In this document: positions 17,015 through 25,401 of the stretch, piece after piece
How the letters are laid out: each line of letters starts with the position of its first letter
Position numbering within the stretch: position 1 is the first letter of the stretch
NCBI GenBank assembly: GCA_945874695.1
Contig: CAMCHP010000021.1
Coordinates: 1 to 43,300, forward strand
Length of the DNA stretch: 43,300 bases
Source of the DNA: Chryseobacterium gleum
GTDB lineage: Bacteria; Bacteroidota; Bacteroidia; Flavobacteriales_D; Sanyastnellaceae
Direction of reading: 5' to 3'
Position numbers and translations under genes: made by a program
The notes under the pieces: model-generated
The model's database searches: none
Told to the model about the DNA's origin: nothing
Seen by the model: only the letters and a program-made list of their open reading frames with translations

Positions 17015-17575
17015 ATGACACGTCGCACCACTTCCATTTTTCGCTGCTTCGCGGCCATTGCAGTTTTCGTGTGGACGACCGCGGTCACCGCACAAACGCC
17101 TGACAGCCTCATCCTCGATGATGTGTACGAAGCTGCGGGCACATCAGCCGCGACCGATTCGAGCTTAACTGCGGCTTACGCCCAATACGGAATCGACATC
17201 AGCGAAGTGGCCTGCAGAGCCTTGTATGCAAAAGCCTTGGAATGGATGGGCGTACCTTACCGTTACGGATCAAACTCAACCAAAGCCATCGACTGTTCTG
17301 GTTTAGTGAAAAAGCTAACCATTGGCTTGCTTGTAGAAGAATTGCGCGGCGGCTCACGCGACATTTACCAACAGTGCGACCCGATTGATCGCAGTATGCT
17401 CTCCGAAGGCGACTTGGTTTTCTTTAAAATCAGAAAATCGCAAATTTCACACGTTGGCATTTACTTGCAAAACAACAAGTTCATTCATGCCACAGTGCAA
17501 CGTGGCGTAATCATTTCTGACCTTGACGAACCCTATTACAAGACCTATTTCTTTGGCGCCGGTAGACTGCGTTGA
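17015..17575 (+). CDS. NlpC/P60 cell-wall hydrolase
   Basis: 186 residues. A signal peptide (1-26, ending TAVTAQ) sends it to the periplasm. The NlpC/P60 domain fills the rest, with catalytic Cys94 in DCSGL, His146 in SHVGIY and the third polar residue His158 in FIHA. Such enzymes cut the D-Glu-diaminopimelate bond in peptidoglycan stem peptides. It is short, with no added binding domain. It is 45 nt downstream of the RluA-like gene and ends in a shared terminator. Confidence 0.9.
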   Translation: MTRRTTSIFRCFAAIAVFVWTTAVTAQTPDSLILDDVYEAAGTSAATDSSLTAAYAQYGIDISEVACRALYAKALEWMGVPYRYGSNSTKAIDCSGLVKKLTIGLLVEELRGGSRDIYQQCDPIDRSMLSEGDLVFFKIRKSQISHVGIYLQNNKFIHATVQRGVIISDLDEPYYKTYFFGAGRLR

Positions 17576-17608
17576 TGCCAAAGCCTTGAAAATCAGATTA
17601 CAGCGCAT

Positions 17609-17637
17609 AAAAAAAGACGATCACTGATCGTCTTTTT
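17609..17637. terminator. Bidirectional terminator
   Basis: GACGAT-CACTG-ATCGTC (17616-17632) flanked by A and T tracts. It ends the NlpC/P60 transcript on the plus strand and the tRNA transcript on the minus strand. Confidence 0.85.
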
Positions 17638-17642
17638 CTTAG

Positions 17643-17714
<72 letters not shown>

Positions 17715-17724
17715 ATTTCTGCTT

Positions 17725-17754
17725 CAAAGATACAGAGATTTCTCATCTTTGCAA
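17725..17754 (-). promoter_or_regulatory. Promoter of tRNA-fMet
   Basis: On the minus strand, TTG (plus 17752-17754), 19 nt, TATCTTTG (plus 17725-17732), ending 10 nt before the tRNA. It is a full consensus match. Confidence 0.8.
17744..17751 (+). promoter_or_regulatory. Possible -7 box of era-ispE
   Basis: CATCTTTG, one mismatch to TAnnTTTG, 24 nt before the era start. It overlaps the spacer of the divergent tRNA promoter. Confidence 0.35.
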
Positions 17755-17775
17755 CACATTAACGAAGTTTAAACA

Positions 17776-18657
17776 TTGGCACATCGCGCAGGTTTTGTAA
17801 ATATTGTCGGCAGTCCGAACGTTGGGAAGTCAACACTCATGAACCAATTGGTAGGTGAGCGTCTGAGTATCATCACCTCTAAGGCACAAACGACCCGTCA
17901 CCGCATCATGGGAATTGTGAACGGCGACGACTTTCAAATTGTATATTCTGACACCCCTGGAGTGCTTGATCCAAAGTACAAGTTGCAAGAAGGGATGATG
18001 CGCTTCGTGCAAAGTGCCTTGCAAGATGCCGACATCTTACTTTTGGTTACCGATGTCACCGAAGACACCATGGCGCACCCTGAAACGCTCGAGAAAATCG
18101 CGCGCATGGATGTGCCTGTATTCGTCCTCATTAACAAAATCGACCTTTCTGACGAAGAAACGATCGTACGCCGCATCGACGAATGGAAGGCGCGCATTCC
18201 GCGCGCTGTGGTAGGGCCCATCTCGGCTTTGCATGCATACAATACCGAAAACATCTTGCAATACATCATCGATGCATTGCCTGAAAGCGAGCCGTATTTC
18301 CCAAAAGACGAGCTTACCAACCGGCCAATGCGTTTCTTCGTCGCTGAGATGATCCGCGAGAAAATTTTGCTCAATTACAAGCAAGAAATCCCTTACTCCT
18401 GTGAAGTCGTGGTGAATGAGTACCGCGAAGATGGTTTACTTATTCGCATTCGCGCCGAAATTATTGTCGCCCGCGATTCTCAAAAAGGCATTTTGATCGG
18501 GCACAAAGGCGAAGCTCTGAAAAAAGTGGGCACTGCGGCACGCAAAGACATCGAGAAGTTCATCGATCAAAAGGTGTTCCTCGAACTCCATGTGCGGGTC
18601 GATAAAGATTGGCGCAACGACGATAAAAAGCTGAAACGTTTCGGATACTTCGAATAA
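17776..18657 (+). CDS. era: GTPase Era, 16S rRNA maturation factor
   Basis: 293 residues, standard length. Era binds the 3' end of 16S rRNA and helps assemble the 30S subunit. GTPase motifs: GSPNVGKST (12-20), DTPG (59-62), NKID (120-123) and SA (150-151). The C-terminal KH RNA-binding domain includes ILIGHKGEALKKVG. The start is a TTG: it reproduces the family's MAHxAGFVNI opening, and no ATG fits. ispE begins 1 nt after the stop, so the two are coupled. Confidence 0.97.
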   Translation: MAHRAGFVNIVGSPNVGKSTLMNQLVGERLSIITSKAQTTRHRIMGIVNGDDFQIVYSDTPGVLDPKYKLQEGMMRFVQSALQDADILLLVTDVTEDTMAHPETLEKIARMDVPVFVLINKIDLSDEETIVRRIDEWKARIPRAVVGPISALHAYNTENILQYIIDALPESEPYFPKDELTNRPMRFFVAEMIREKILLNYKQEIPYSCEVVVNEYREDGLLIRIRAEIIVARDSQKGILIGHKGEALKKVGTAARKDIEKFIDQKVFLELHVRVDKDWRNDDKKLKRFGYFE

Positions 18658-18658
18658 C

Positions 18659-19477
18659 ATGATTCGTTTTCCTGCAGCGAAAATCAACATCGGACTGGCA
18701 ATTACCGAACGCCGAAGCGACGGATATCACACCATTGAAAGTGTGTTTTATCCGGTGCCGTTTTACGATGCACTCGAAGCTGTTCCCGCTGAACATGGCA
18801 CCTGCAAGCTCACCGTGTCGGGCCTCCCCATTGCAGGCGACCAAACCAACAACTTGGTGGTTCGAGCTTGGGAGGTTCTGCACCGCGCGCACCAAATCCC
18901 GGGTGTTGATGCCGCATTGTTGAAGCGCATACCTATGGGTGCGGGCTTAGGTGGAGGTTCCAGCGACGGTGCGCATATGCTTTTGCTTTTGAACGATTTG
19001 TTTAACTTGCAACTAAGCACTGCCCAGCTCGAAGCATACGCCGCGGCGTTGGGAAGCGATTGCCCTTTTTTCATTCGCCAAAAGCCTGCATTTGTCACAG
19101 GGCGCGGTGAAGTACTCGAAAGCCTTGAACTTGATCTCTCAGGGTGGTGGCTCATGCTCATTCATCCGGGCATTCACGTGGGCACCAAAGAGGCCTATGG
19201 TTTGATTTCGCCCTGTCGGGCGGATGCAGACCTCCGCGATGCGGTGCAATTGAACCCCGCCGAATGGAAGATGCACATAAAAAATGATTTTCAAGTCCCG
19301 GTAATCGAACGGTTCCCTGAAATCCAAGAAGCCATCGGTGCACTCGAAGCAGCTGGCGCGGTGTATACCGCCATGAGCGGTAGTGGATCAGCTGTTTACG
19401 GCTTATTTCACGCAGTGCCCACAGCACCCCAAACCCCTTCACATTGGAGTGTGTTTACCTGTGATTTAAGCGCCTGA
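18659..19477 (+). CDS. ispE: 4-diphosphocytidyl-2-C-methyl-D-erythritol kinase
   Basis: 272 residues. It phosphorylates CDP-methylerythritol in the non-mevalonate isoprenoid pathway. GHMP kinase motifs: the N-terminal AKINIGLAITERRSDGYH (7-24), ATP-binding PMGAGLGGGSSDGA (92-105) and the C-terminal SGSGSAVYGLF. Residues about 183-190 (ISPCRADA) are encoded by a REP-like palindrome, in a loop that follows the GIHVGTKEAYG strand; overall length and flanking motifs look normal. It lies 1 nt after era. Confidence 0.95.
   Translation: MIRFPAAKINIGLAITERRSDGYHTIESVFYPVPFYDALEAVPAEHGTCKLTVSGLPIAGDQTNNLVVRAWEVLHRAHQIPGVDAALLKRIPMGAGLGGGSSDGAHMLLLLNDLFNLQLSTAQLEAYAAALGSDCPFFIRQKPAFVTGRGEVLESLELDLSGWWLMLIHPGIHVGTKEAYGLISPCRADADLRDAVQLNPAEWKMHIKNDFQVPVIERFPEIQEAIGALEAAGAVYTAMSGSGSAVYGLFHAVPTAPQTPSHWSVFTCDLSA
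19206..19226. repeat. REP-like palindrome, copy 5, inside ispE
   Basis: TTT, CGCCC (19209-19213), TGTC, GGGCG (19218-19222), GATG (19223-19226). A perfect copy within an essential gene, in frame and without disrupting it. Confidence 0.8.
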
Positions 19478-19482
19478 ACCCC

Positions 19483-20562
19483 TTACTTCGGCGCGCGCAC
19501 ATAAATCACCAATCCGAGCAAAGCGAACAAAAAGTTCGGAACCCAAACTGCCCATGCCGCAGGTAAACCTACGTTGGTGGCAGCTACGGTCGTCATCTTC
19601 ATAGCAAAAACATAAATCAGGCCTATGATCACCGCAAAAAACAAATGCATGCCTGTTCCGCCGCGCACTTTTCGCGATGCGATCGAAACGCCTATGAGCG
19701 TTAAAATGTAAATCGCAAACGCGTTCGAGGTTCGCGAATATTTTTCAATTTCAATGAATGCAACGTTCCCTGACCCCCGCAAACGCTCGCGTTCAATGTA
19801 GTCGGTGAGTTCGCCGTAATTCATGGTTGACATCATCTCTGCGCGCTGTCCGAAATCATACAGGCTCATCGCCAAAGTGGTGTCGAGTTCATTGTAATGG
19901 GTTAACCGCTCGCTGCCATCGTCTTGAAAATCACGAATCCGAACAGCAGTAAGTACCCAACGTGAAGAATCTTCAATGAACCTTGCTTTAGAAGCCATGA
20001 TCTTGCGAACCAGTTTGCCTTCTTCCCAATTCTCCAGCGCAAACTTGTACCCCACGTTGCGTTCCATCGTGATCGAACGAAAATAGGCTATCGTACCGGG
20101 TGTGATTTCCCGATACATATTTTGTTCGCTGATGTGAAACTTGGTATTGATGTACTTAAAGGTAAAATCAACCTTGGCTTTATTCGCCTCAGGAAGCACC
20201 AAGTGCGCGATCACAAGCGAAAGAATTACCAAAAAGGTTGACGCTATGAAATACGGCCGTAGCAAGCGATTGAAGCTCACACCTCCGCTCAGCATGGCGA
20301 TGAACTCGCTCTTTTGCGCCAAATTACTCGTCACCAAAATGATGGTCAAAAACACAATGAACGCGCTCAGCATGTTTCCAAAGTGGAAACAGAAATTGAG
20401 GTAATAATCGATTAAAACCTCGCCCAACGGGGCCTTATTGTTGAGCAAATCATCGATGTTCTCTGACAAGTCAAAAATCACCGCAATGATGCAAAAGGCC
20501 CCAATCATATAGAAAAAGGCCGTTAAGAACTTGCGAATGATGTACCAGTCGAGTTTTTTCAT
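19483..20562 (-). CDS. LptF/LptG-family LPS export permease
   Basis: 359 residues of the YjgP/YjgQ family. These inner-membrane proteins pair with the ATPase LptB to pull lipopolysaccharide out of the inner membrane. Membrane helices lie at about 10-30, 60-80, 100-120 and three near the C-terminus (270-355), with a periplasmic beta-jellyroll domain between. The opening MKKLDWYIIRKFLTAFFY is typical. LptF versus LptG cannot be decided. It starts 14 nt after tgt, hence the same operon. Confidence 0.9.
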   Translation of the reverse strand: MKKLDWYIIRKFLTAFFYMIGAFCIIAVIFDLSENIDDLLNNKAPLGEVLIDYYLNFCFHFGNMLSAFIVFLTIILVTSNLAQKSEFIAMLSGGVSFNRLLRPYFIASTFLVILSLVIAHLVLPEANKAKVDFTFKYINTKFHISEQNMYREITPGTIAYFRSITMERNVGYKFALENWEEGKLVRKIMASKARFIEDSSRWVLTAVRIRDFQDDGSERLTHYNELDTTLAMSLYDFGQRAEMMSTMNYGELTDYIERERLRGSGNVAFIEIEKYSRTSNAFAIYILTLIGVSIASRKVRGGTGMHLFFAVIIGLIYVFAMKMTTVAATNVGLPAAWAVWVPNFLFALLGLVIYVRAPK

Positions 20563-20576
20563 CGTTGCCCGTTATA

Positions 20577-21707
20577 TCAGAGGCGTTGCGTAACCTGCTC
20601 GACCATCCGAACCTTCCATGCATGAAACGTGCCAGCTTCAATTTGCAGGCGCGCCTCCCTGACGAGCCAAAGGTAGAAGCTCAGGTTGTGAACCGATGCG
20701 ATGTAAATAGCCAGCAATTCGTTAGCCGCAAACAAGTGACGCACATAAGCCTTGCTGTACCGGTGATCAACATCAGCTGTGCCATCCGGGTCAAGCGGTG
20801 AAAAATCATTCGCCCACTTCAAGTTCTTCATGTTCATCACACCATTGCGGGTGAATAAATGTCCGTTTCGTGCATTGCGCGTTGGCATCACACAATCAAA
20901 CATATCAACGCCCAGTGCAATGCATTCCAAAATGTTCGCGGGCGTACCAACCCCCATCAGATAACGCGGACGATCAGCCGGGAGTATGTCGCACACGGCC
21001 TCCGTCATAGCATACATGTCTTCATGGGGTTCACCCACGCTCAAACCACCGATGGCATTGCCATCAGCGCCTTGTGCAGCGATAAATTCAGCACTGGCCT
21101 TGCGCAAATCAGGGTAAACGCTTCCTTGCACAATCGGGAAAAGCGATTGCGACGCACCGTAGAGCGGTTGCGTTTCGGCCATGCGCTGTTTGCAACGCAG
21201 CAACCAGCGGTGCGTCATTTCCATCGAGCGCTTGGCATACCCGTGATCACAAGGATAAGGGGTACACTCGTCAAAAGCCATAACGATGTCGGCGCCAATG
21301 CTGCGTTGAATGTCGATAGCCCGTTCAGGCGTGAAAATATGGGTTGACCCATCGATGTGCGACTTGAACTTCACCCCATCTTCGGTGATTTTGCGGTTAT
21401 CAGACAAGCTGTACACTTGATATCCACCTGAATCAGTCAAAATCGGACGATCCCAGTTCATGAACCGGTGCAAACCACCTGCTTGTTCGAGCACATCGGT
21501 GCCCGGACGCAAGTACAGGTGATAGGTATTGCCCAAAATAATGTCGGCATTGATGGTGTCGCTCAAATCGTGTTGAGGTACACCTTTCACGGTTCCGACG
21601 GTGCCAACAGGCATAAAAATGGGCGTTTTTATGGTGCCGTGATCGGTTTCGAGCACGCCGCTGCGCGCTTTAGAGCCGCTATCGAGGTGTTGAACTGTAA
21701 ACTTCAT
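20577..21707 (-). CDS. tgt: tRNA-guanine transglycosylase (queuosine), without the zinc Cys motif
   Basis: 376 residues. It exchanges guanine 34 for preQ1 in tRNAs with GUN anticodons. TDSGGYQVYSLS carries the general-acid Asp, and MFDCVMPTRNARNGHLF carries the nucleophile Asp. The family normally has CxCxxC plus His for zinc just before the RAYxRHL segment. Here that place reads DPDGTADVDHRYSKAYVRHL, with no Cys. I recall the same loss in other Bacteroidota, so it is probably a lineage trait. The start is the ATG at 21707, 5 nt after TACCTTTG. Confidence 0.95.
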   Translation of the reverse strand: MKFTVQHLDSGSKARSGVLETDHGTIKTPIFMPVGTVGTVKGVPQHDLSDTINADIILGNTYHLYLRPGTDVLEQAGGLHRFMNWDRPILTDSGGYQVYSLSDNRKITEDGVKFKSHIDGSTHIFTPERAIDIQRSIGADIVMAFDECTPYPCDHGYAKRSMEMTHRWLLRCKQRMAETQPLYGASQSLFPIVQGSVYPDLRKASAEFIAAQGADGNAIGGLSVGEPHEDMYAMTEAVCDILPADRPRYLMGVGTPANILECIALGVDMFDCVMPTRNARNGHLFTRNGVMNMKNLKWANDFSPLDPDGTADVDHRYSKAYVRHLFAANELLAIYIASVHNLSFYLWLVREARLQIEAGTFHAWKVRMVEQVTQRL

Positions 21708-21712
21708 TGCCG

Positions 21713-21720
21713 CAAAGGTA
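21713..21720 (-). promoter_or_regulatory. -7 box of tgt-lpt operon
   Basis: TACCTTTG on the minus strand, ending 5 nt before the ATG of tgt. An exact match, implying a leaderless mRNA. Confidence 0.6.
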
Positions 21721-21742
21721 ACCAACCGACCGCATGCTTGTG

Positions 21743-21750
21743 TATACTTG
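21743..21750 (+). promoter_or_regulatory. -7 box of DUF554 gene
   Basis: TATACTTG, one mismatch to TAnnTTTG, 3 nt before the ATG at 21754. Divergent from the tgt promoter 22 nt away. Confidence 0.4.
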
Positions 21751-21753
21751 CGT

Positions 21754-22446
21754 ATGCTTGGAACATTAATCAATGCAGCCACGGTCATTGTAGGCAGCAG
21801 CGTCGGACTTCTATTTCGCAACCGGATGCCTGAAAAGCTCACCAAATCGGTGTTCGGCGTACTTGGGCTATTTACACTGTACACCGGTGTTTCAATGGCA
21901 CTCGAGGCGAAAAATCCACTCGTGGTGGTTTTCAGCTTGCTCATTGGCGCGGTGTTTGGTGAGGCTGTTGATTTTGATCGGCTAACCGCCGGATGGGTGA
22001 CTCGCCTGCAACAACGATTCAGCAAGAAAGATCGCGGTGCCGATGATTTGAAGCTCTTCACCGATGGATTGCTCACGGCCTTTGTGATGTTTTGTGTGGG
22101 CGCCATGACCTTGCTCGGGTGCTTAAAAGAAGGCTTAACGGGCGATCGCGATGTAATTCTTACCAAGGCCACCATGGATTTATTTTCATCGGTTGCTTTG
22201 GCTTCCGCCTTCGGACGCGGGGTGCTTTTTTCAGTGATCCCTTTGGTTATTTACCAGGGTGGAATTACACTGCTTGCTGGCCAGCTCAAGCCCATTTTGA
22301 GCGATGCGGTGATTGCAGAAATGGTAGGTGTGGGTGGTATATTGTTGATTGGACTCGGCTTAAACATCTTAAAAGTCACCGAACTCAAGCTCATGAACTA
22401 TCTTCCTGCTCTGTTCATCGCACCGGTGATTGTGTACTTCTTATAA
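21754..22446 (+). CDS. DUF554 membrane protein
   Basis: 230 residues of the DUF554 (YdfK/YqgA) family, small inner-membrane proteins of unknown function, possibly transporters. It opens MLGTLINAATVIVGSSVGLL, typical for the family, and has about six or seven hydrophobic segments. GAMTLLGCLKEGLTGD and KATMDLFSSVALASAFG are the conserved central stretches. The ATG at 21754 matches the family start; the frame could also open with a TTG two codons earlier. Confidence 0.85.
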   Translation: MLGTLINAATVIVGSSVGLLFRNRMPEKLTKSVFGVLGLFTLYTGVSMALEAKNPLVVVFSLLIGAVFGEAVDFDRLTAGWVTRLQQRFSKKDRGADDLKLFTDGLLTAFVMFCVGAMTLLGCLKEGLTGDRDVILTKATMDLFSSVALASAFGRGVLFSVIPLVIYQGGITLLAGQLKPILSDAVIAEMVGVGGILLIGLGLNILKVTELKLMNYLPALFIAPVIVYFL

Positions 22447-22476
22447 GTTGCGCTGTTTTCGTTTTGCTGGGTTCGC

Positions 22477-22484
22477 TATCTTTA
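22477..22484 (+). promoter_or_regulatory. -7 box of WYL regulator gene
   Basis: TATCTTTA, one mismatch (final A), 4 nt before the ATG at 22489. Confidence 0.45.
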
Positions 22485-22488
22485 CGGT

Positions 22489-23508
22489 ATGCCTGCTAAT
22501 AAATACGCCTTACTGCGGTATCGCATCATCGACCGCTGCTTAACAAACAGTGCACGCCCCTTCCCTTCCAAAGAAGATATGCGTTTGGCGTGCGAAACGG
22601 CATTGTACGGCAGCGACGGCGAACAAATCAGTGAAAGCACCATCGAGAAAGACCTTTGGGCCATGCGCAATGAAGGTGAACTGGGCTACTACGCCCCCAT
22701 CGCGTACAGCAAAGCGCACCGCGGCTATTTTTACGAAGACGCTGATTATACGATCAACAACATCAACCTCAATGATGAAGATTTAAGCGCGCTCAATTTT
22801 GCGGCTGAAACCCTCATCCAATTCAAAAACATCCCGCTCTTTCGGCGTTATCACAGCGCCATCGACAAAGTTGTTTCGCGTTTGCGGGTAAATCCTGACC
22901 CGAACGACCAATCAAGCGATGCATTCATTCAGTTTGAAGAAGCACCCGAAGTCAAAGGACTCGAGTACCTGGAGCCCTTGGTTGACGCCATCCGCCAGCG
23001 CAAGCAAGTCACACTGGGGTACCGAAAGTTTACTGATGCCCAAGACACCATCCATACGCTCGACCCTTACTTGCTCAAAGAATACCGCAATCGGTGGTAC
23101 CTCATTGCCTGGCATGCCGATAAGCGCGACCACCGAACGTATGCCCTCGACCGCATCCGCTCGTTAGAGCGAAAAGAAAAAAGCTTCAAAGTTGCCACAA
23201 ACTTCGATCCTGATCGGTTCTTTCGTTACAGCATCGGAATCACAGAATTCAATTCGAAACCGACGCAAGTGGTTTTGCTCTGCAGCCCTATTCTCGGGCA
23301 GTACCTCGAAAGCCAGCCGCTGCATAAGTCGCAAAATTTGAAGTGGCGGAGCGATGGCAGCGCTGAAGTAAGTTTAACCGTGCTCATCACATACGAACTC
23401 ATTAACGAAGTTTTGGGTTACGGACAAGCCATGGAAGTGCTTGAACCAGAGCTCCTGCGCACGCACATTGCCAGCGAACTCAAAGCGACCCTCGCGCGGT
23501 ACAAATAA
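22489..23508 (+). CDS. WYL-domain transcriptional regulator
   Basis: 339 residues. The N-terminal 85 residues resemble a winged-helix DNA-binding part, though diverged (KYALLRYRIIDRCL, STIEKDLWAMR). The WYL domain follows, with RWYLIAW at 202-208 and the YALDRI segment at 218-223. WYL domains sense small molecules or nucleic acid ligands, and such regulators often control DNA-damage or defence genes. No defence gene is adjacent here, so the target is unknown. Its own -7 box suggests independent transcription. Confidence 0.85.
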   Translation: MPANKYALLRYRIIDRCLTNSARPFPSKEDMRLACETALYGSDGEQISESTIEKDLWAMRNEGELGYYAPIAYSKAHRGYFYEDADYTINNINLNDEDLSALNFAAETLIQFKNIPLFRRYHSAIDKVVSRLRVNPDPNDQSSDAFIQFEEAPEVKGLEYLEPLVDAIRQRKQVTLGYRKFTDAQDTIHTLDPYLLKEYRNRWYLIAWHADKRDHRTYALDRIRSLERKEKSFKVATNFDPDRFFRYSIGITEFNSKPTQVVLLCSPILGQYLESQPLHKSQNLKWRSDGSAEVSLTVLITYELINEVLGYGQAMEVLEPELLRTHIASELKATLARYK

Positions 23509-23582
23509 CCGAGCCCTTATTTTTTCACTTTTTTCTTCGCGCCGCGGCACTACGTAAATTGATTACGTTCTGCCTGCGAACC

Positions 23583-23611
23583 TTTGTGGTGTACAATCAA
23601 TAATACCTTGT
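23583..23611 (+). promoter_or_regulatory. Promoter of the small gene at 23615
   Basis: TTTG (23583-23586), 17 nt, TACCTTGT (23604-23611), 3 nt before the ATG. Good spacing, with mismatches in the last two bases of the -7 box. Confidence 0.55.
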
Positions 23612-23614
23612 GTT

Positions 23615-23851
23615 ATGACATCACTTCAAGAAGTTCGCCGCTACATCGATTCCTTCGCTCGTCCGAACGGTTATAATACCTACGCCTGGAACGTGGCAAA
23701 ACGCATGGCCATGGAAGCGTGGGATTGCCATTTAAACAACCGCCGCTTCCAAAAGCCAATCAACTACTTCTGCAGCGAGTTTTACCAAATGCTACGCAAA
23801 CCCGACGGCAGCTATATCGTGCCCGAAAGCAGCTTTAGAAAATACAGCTAA
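23615..23851 (+). CDS. Small protein of unknown function
   Basis: 78 residues, charged and aromatic-rich, with no signal peptide or membrane segment. It looks like a compact helical protein (TSLQEVRRYIDSFARPNGYN, then a helix with AKRMAMEAWD). I do not recognise the family. Support for a real gene: a promoter with correct spacing directly upstream, codon use like its neighbours, and a strong terminator 44 nt after the stop. Confidence 0.7.
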   Translation: MTSLQEVRRYIDSFARPNGYNTYAWNVAKRMAMEAWDCHLNNRRFQKPINYFCSEFYQMLRKPDGSYIVPESSFRKYS

Positions 23852-23894
23852 AACATACATTCAGCGCTGAAACTTTCAGTTCAGCAGCTAAATT

Positions 23895-23938
23895 GGCCCT
23901 TTCAATCGAAAAATATGCTTCGATTGAGGGGGCCTTTT
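23895..23938 (+). terminator. Terminator of the small gene
   Basis: A 16-bp stem (23895-23910 with 23919-23934, including two G-U pairs) and 8-nt loop, followed by TTTT. Confidence 0.85.
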
Positions 23939-23982
23939 AGCTTTTCAACAATGAATGTTCAAAAAGTATTGATGAAATCGTC

Positions 23983-24011
23983 TTGAAACCCCCATTACTG
24001 CGCTACATTTG
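23983..24011 (+). promoter_or_regulatory. Promoter of the SiaB-like kinase gene
   Basis: TTG (23983-23985), 18 nt, TACATTTG (24004-24011): a full match. It predicts a 5' UTR of about 125 nt, long compared with other genes here. Confidence 0.7.
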
Positions 24012-24019
24012 GCACGTTC

Positions 24020-24098
24020 TCGACAAATATTTCGGGTTGTTTGATTTTTTTAGCGATGATTTCGCCGAGTTAATCATTAAAATCCGTTAATTTGTCGA
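24020..24098 (+). promoter_or_regulatory. Structured 5' leader of the SiaB-like kinase mRNA
   Basis: TCGACAAA (24020-24027) pairs with TTTGTCGA (24091-24098). Nested inside, ATGATT (24056-24061) pairs with AATCAT (24072-24077). This gives a two-level stem in the leader. It matches no riboswitch class that I recognise, and AT-rich content makes some pairing expected by chance. Confidence 0.35.
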
Positions 24099-24139
24099 AT
24101 ATTTAACTGGTCTTACCAAAGTCGTCGAAAACAAGTCCC

Positions 24140-24718
24140 ATGGCGGAGATTTCTACTACAGCTCTTACACAATTGAGTGAGCATTACCATGCTTACCTGA
24201 GCTGGACTCCCGCCAAGGTCGACGGTGAGAAGGTGATTCTCAGCTATTCAGGCGAAATCAATCAATTGCGCATCGATACTTTGTTGAAGTTAGCTGAACA
24301 TGCAGTCTTAGATAATGGATCGAAGCGAAAGGTGATGAAACGCGTGTGTTCGGTGCTCATTGAGTGCCTCCAAAACATCGCTATTCACGGCACCAAAGAC
24401 AACGAAGGAAGCAGCAAAAGCTTCGTCATTCTCCTCGCTGACCAAGCCAATTTCACCCTCGTCTCAGGCAACTTAATTTTACAGCAAGATGCCAACCTGC
24501 TTGCCTACAAGATCGACGAATTGAGCAAGCTCACCCCTACTGAACTCCGAAAACTCTACATCGAAACGCTCTGCAACCAGAACTACAGCTACAAGGGTGG
24601 CGCTGGCCTCGGTTTTTTAACCATTGCCAAGAAATCTGACGTTCCCATGCAGTACAAAATCTTGTCAATCGACGATCGTTTCGCCTTCTTTACGACCGAA
24701 ATCCGTGTATCTCGTTAA
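24140..24718 (+). CDS. SiaB-family (DUF6272) protein kinase
   Basis: 192 residues with a GHKL-type ATPase fold. The N box is IECLQNIAIHG (Glu75, Asn79) and the G box is GGAGLGF (153-159). In Pseudomonas, SiaB phosphorylates the STAS-like protein SiaC, a switch that controls diguanylate cyclase activity and aggregation, and SiaA dephosphorylates it. In Bacteroidota, SiaB-like genes often sit beside SiaC (DUF1987) genes, but none is here, so this copy is an orphan. The substrate is unknown. Confidence 0.8.
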   Translation: MAEISTTALTQLSEHYHAYLSWTPAKVDGEKVILSYSGEINQLRIDTLLKLAEHAVLDNGSKRKVMKRVCSVLIECLQNIAIHGTKDNEGSSKSFVILLADQANFTLVSGNLILQQDANLLAYKIDELSKLTPTELRKLYIETLCNQNYSYKGGAGLGFLTIAKKSDVPMQYKILSIDDRFAFFTTEIRVSR

Positions 24719-24756
24719 AAGTTTGTAGGTTTAATTGTGTTAAGCCCAAGTTGGCC

Positions 24757-25401
24757 ATGGATGAGCGCAATTTAACCCTGCTTTCGACGATTTATAAATT
24801 CTCCGATCAGCGGTATCAAAGCCTCGTGAGCGCTGCTTTTGCAGCCGCTGAAGATCACATCGCCAAGCGTTGGACGGCCAGCTACCGCTATCACGACATT
24901 CACCACACCCTCCGAGTGGTTTTCGCTGCCAACGACTTGGCCAACGACCTGTCAATTCCAGACGATGATCGAAGTCGACTGCTCATCGCCGCGGCTTTTC
25001 ATGATTGTGGTTATTTCGAAGACATGAACAACCACGAAAACATTGGCGCACGGGTTGCAGCCACTTTCTTGCAAAACCAAAACGCCACAGCTCGCATGAT
25101 CAACGACGTGGTGTACCTCATCCAAGCCACTGCGCTTCATGCACGACCAGCCACGCCGTTACAAGCCATCTTGCGCGACGCTGATCTTCACTACCTTGGA
25201 AGCGACGAATTCTTGCCGCGCGCCAATGCGCTTCGCTTTGAATGGGAAAAAACACGCGAAATATACTTCACCGATGAAGGCTGGATCGAACAAAATATTC
25301 GCTTTATGCAACAGCATGCGTTTCATACCGATGCCGCAAAAGCCCGGTTTGGCGCTAAAAAAGATGAAAACCTTGAGGCACTACTTCACGCCTTGGGTTA
25401 G
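24757..25401 (+). CDS. HD-domain phosphohydrolase
   Basis: 214 residues. HD metal-binding residues: His in YRYHDIHH (about 46-50), the HD pair His82-Asp83 in AAAFHDCGYFED, His in NNHENIG, and Asp in ILRDADLHYLG. It is probably a cytosolic metal-dependent phosphohydrolase acting on nucleotides or signalling nucleotides; substrate unknown. The start is the ATG at 24757, with an in-frame TTG two codons earlier. It overlaps the next gene by 38 nt, a sign of co-translation. Confidence 0.85.
   Translation: MDERNLTLLSTIYKFSDQRYQSLVSAAFAAAEDHIAKRWTASYRYHDIHHTLRVVFAANDLANDLSIPDDDRSRLLIAAAFHDCGYFEDMNNHENIGARVAATFLQNQNATARMINDVVYLIQATALHARPATPLQAILRDADLHYLGSDEFLPRANALRFEWEKTREIYFTDEGWIEQNIRFMQQHAFHTDAAKARFGAKKDENLEALLHALG

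Noticed and set aside
21708-22175. Long upstream extension of the tgt frame
   Set aside because: It is antisense to the DUF554 gene and crosses the tgt promoter; family homology starts at 21707.
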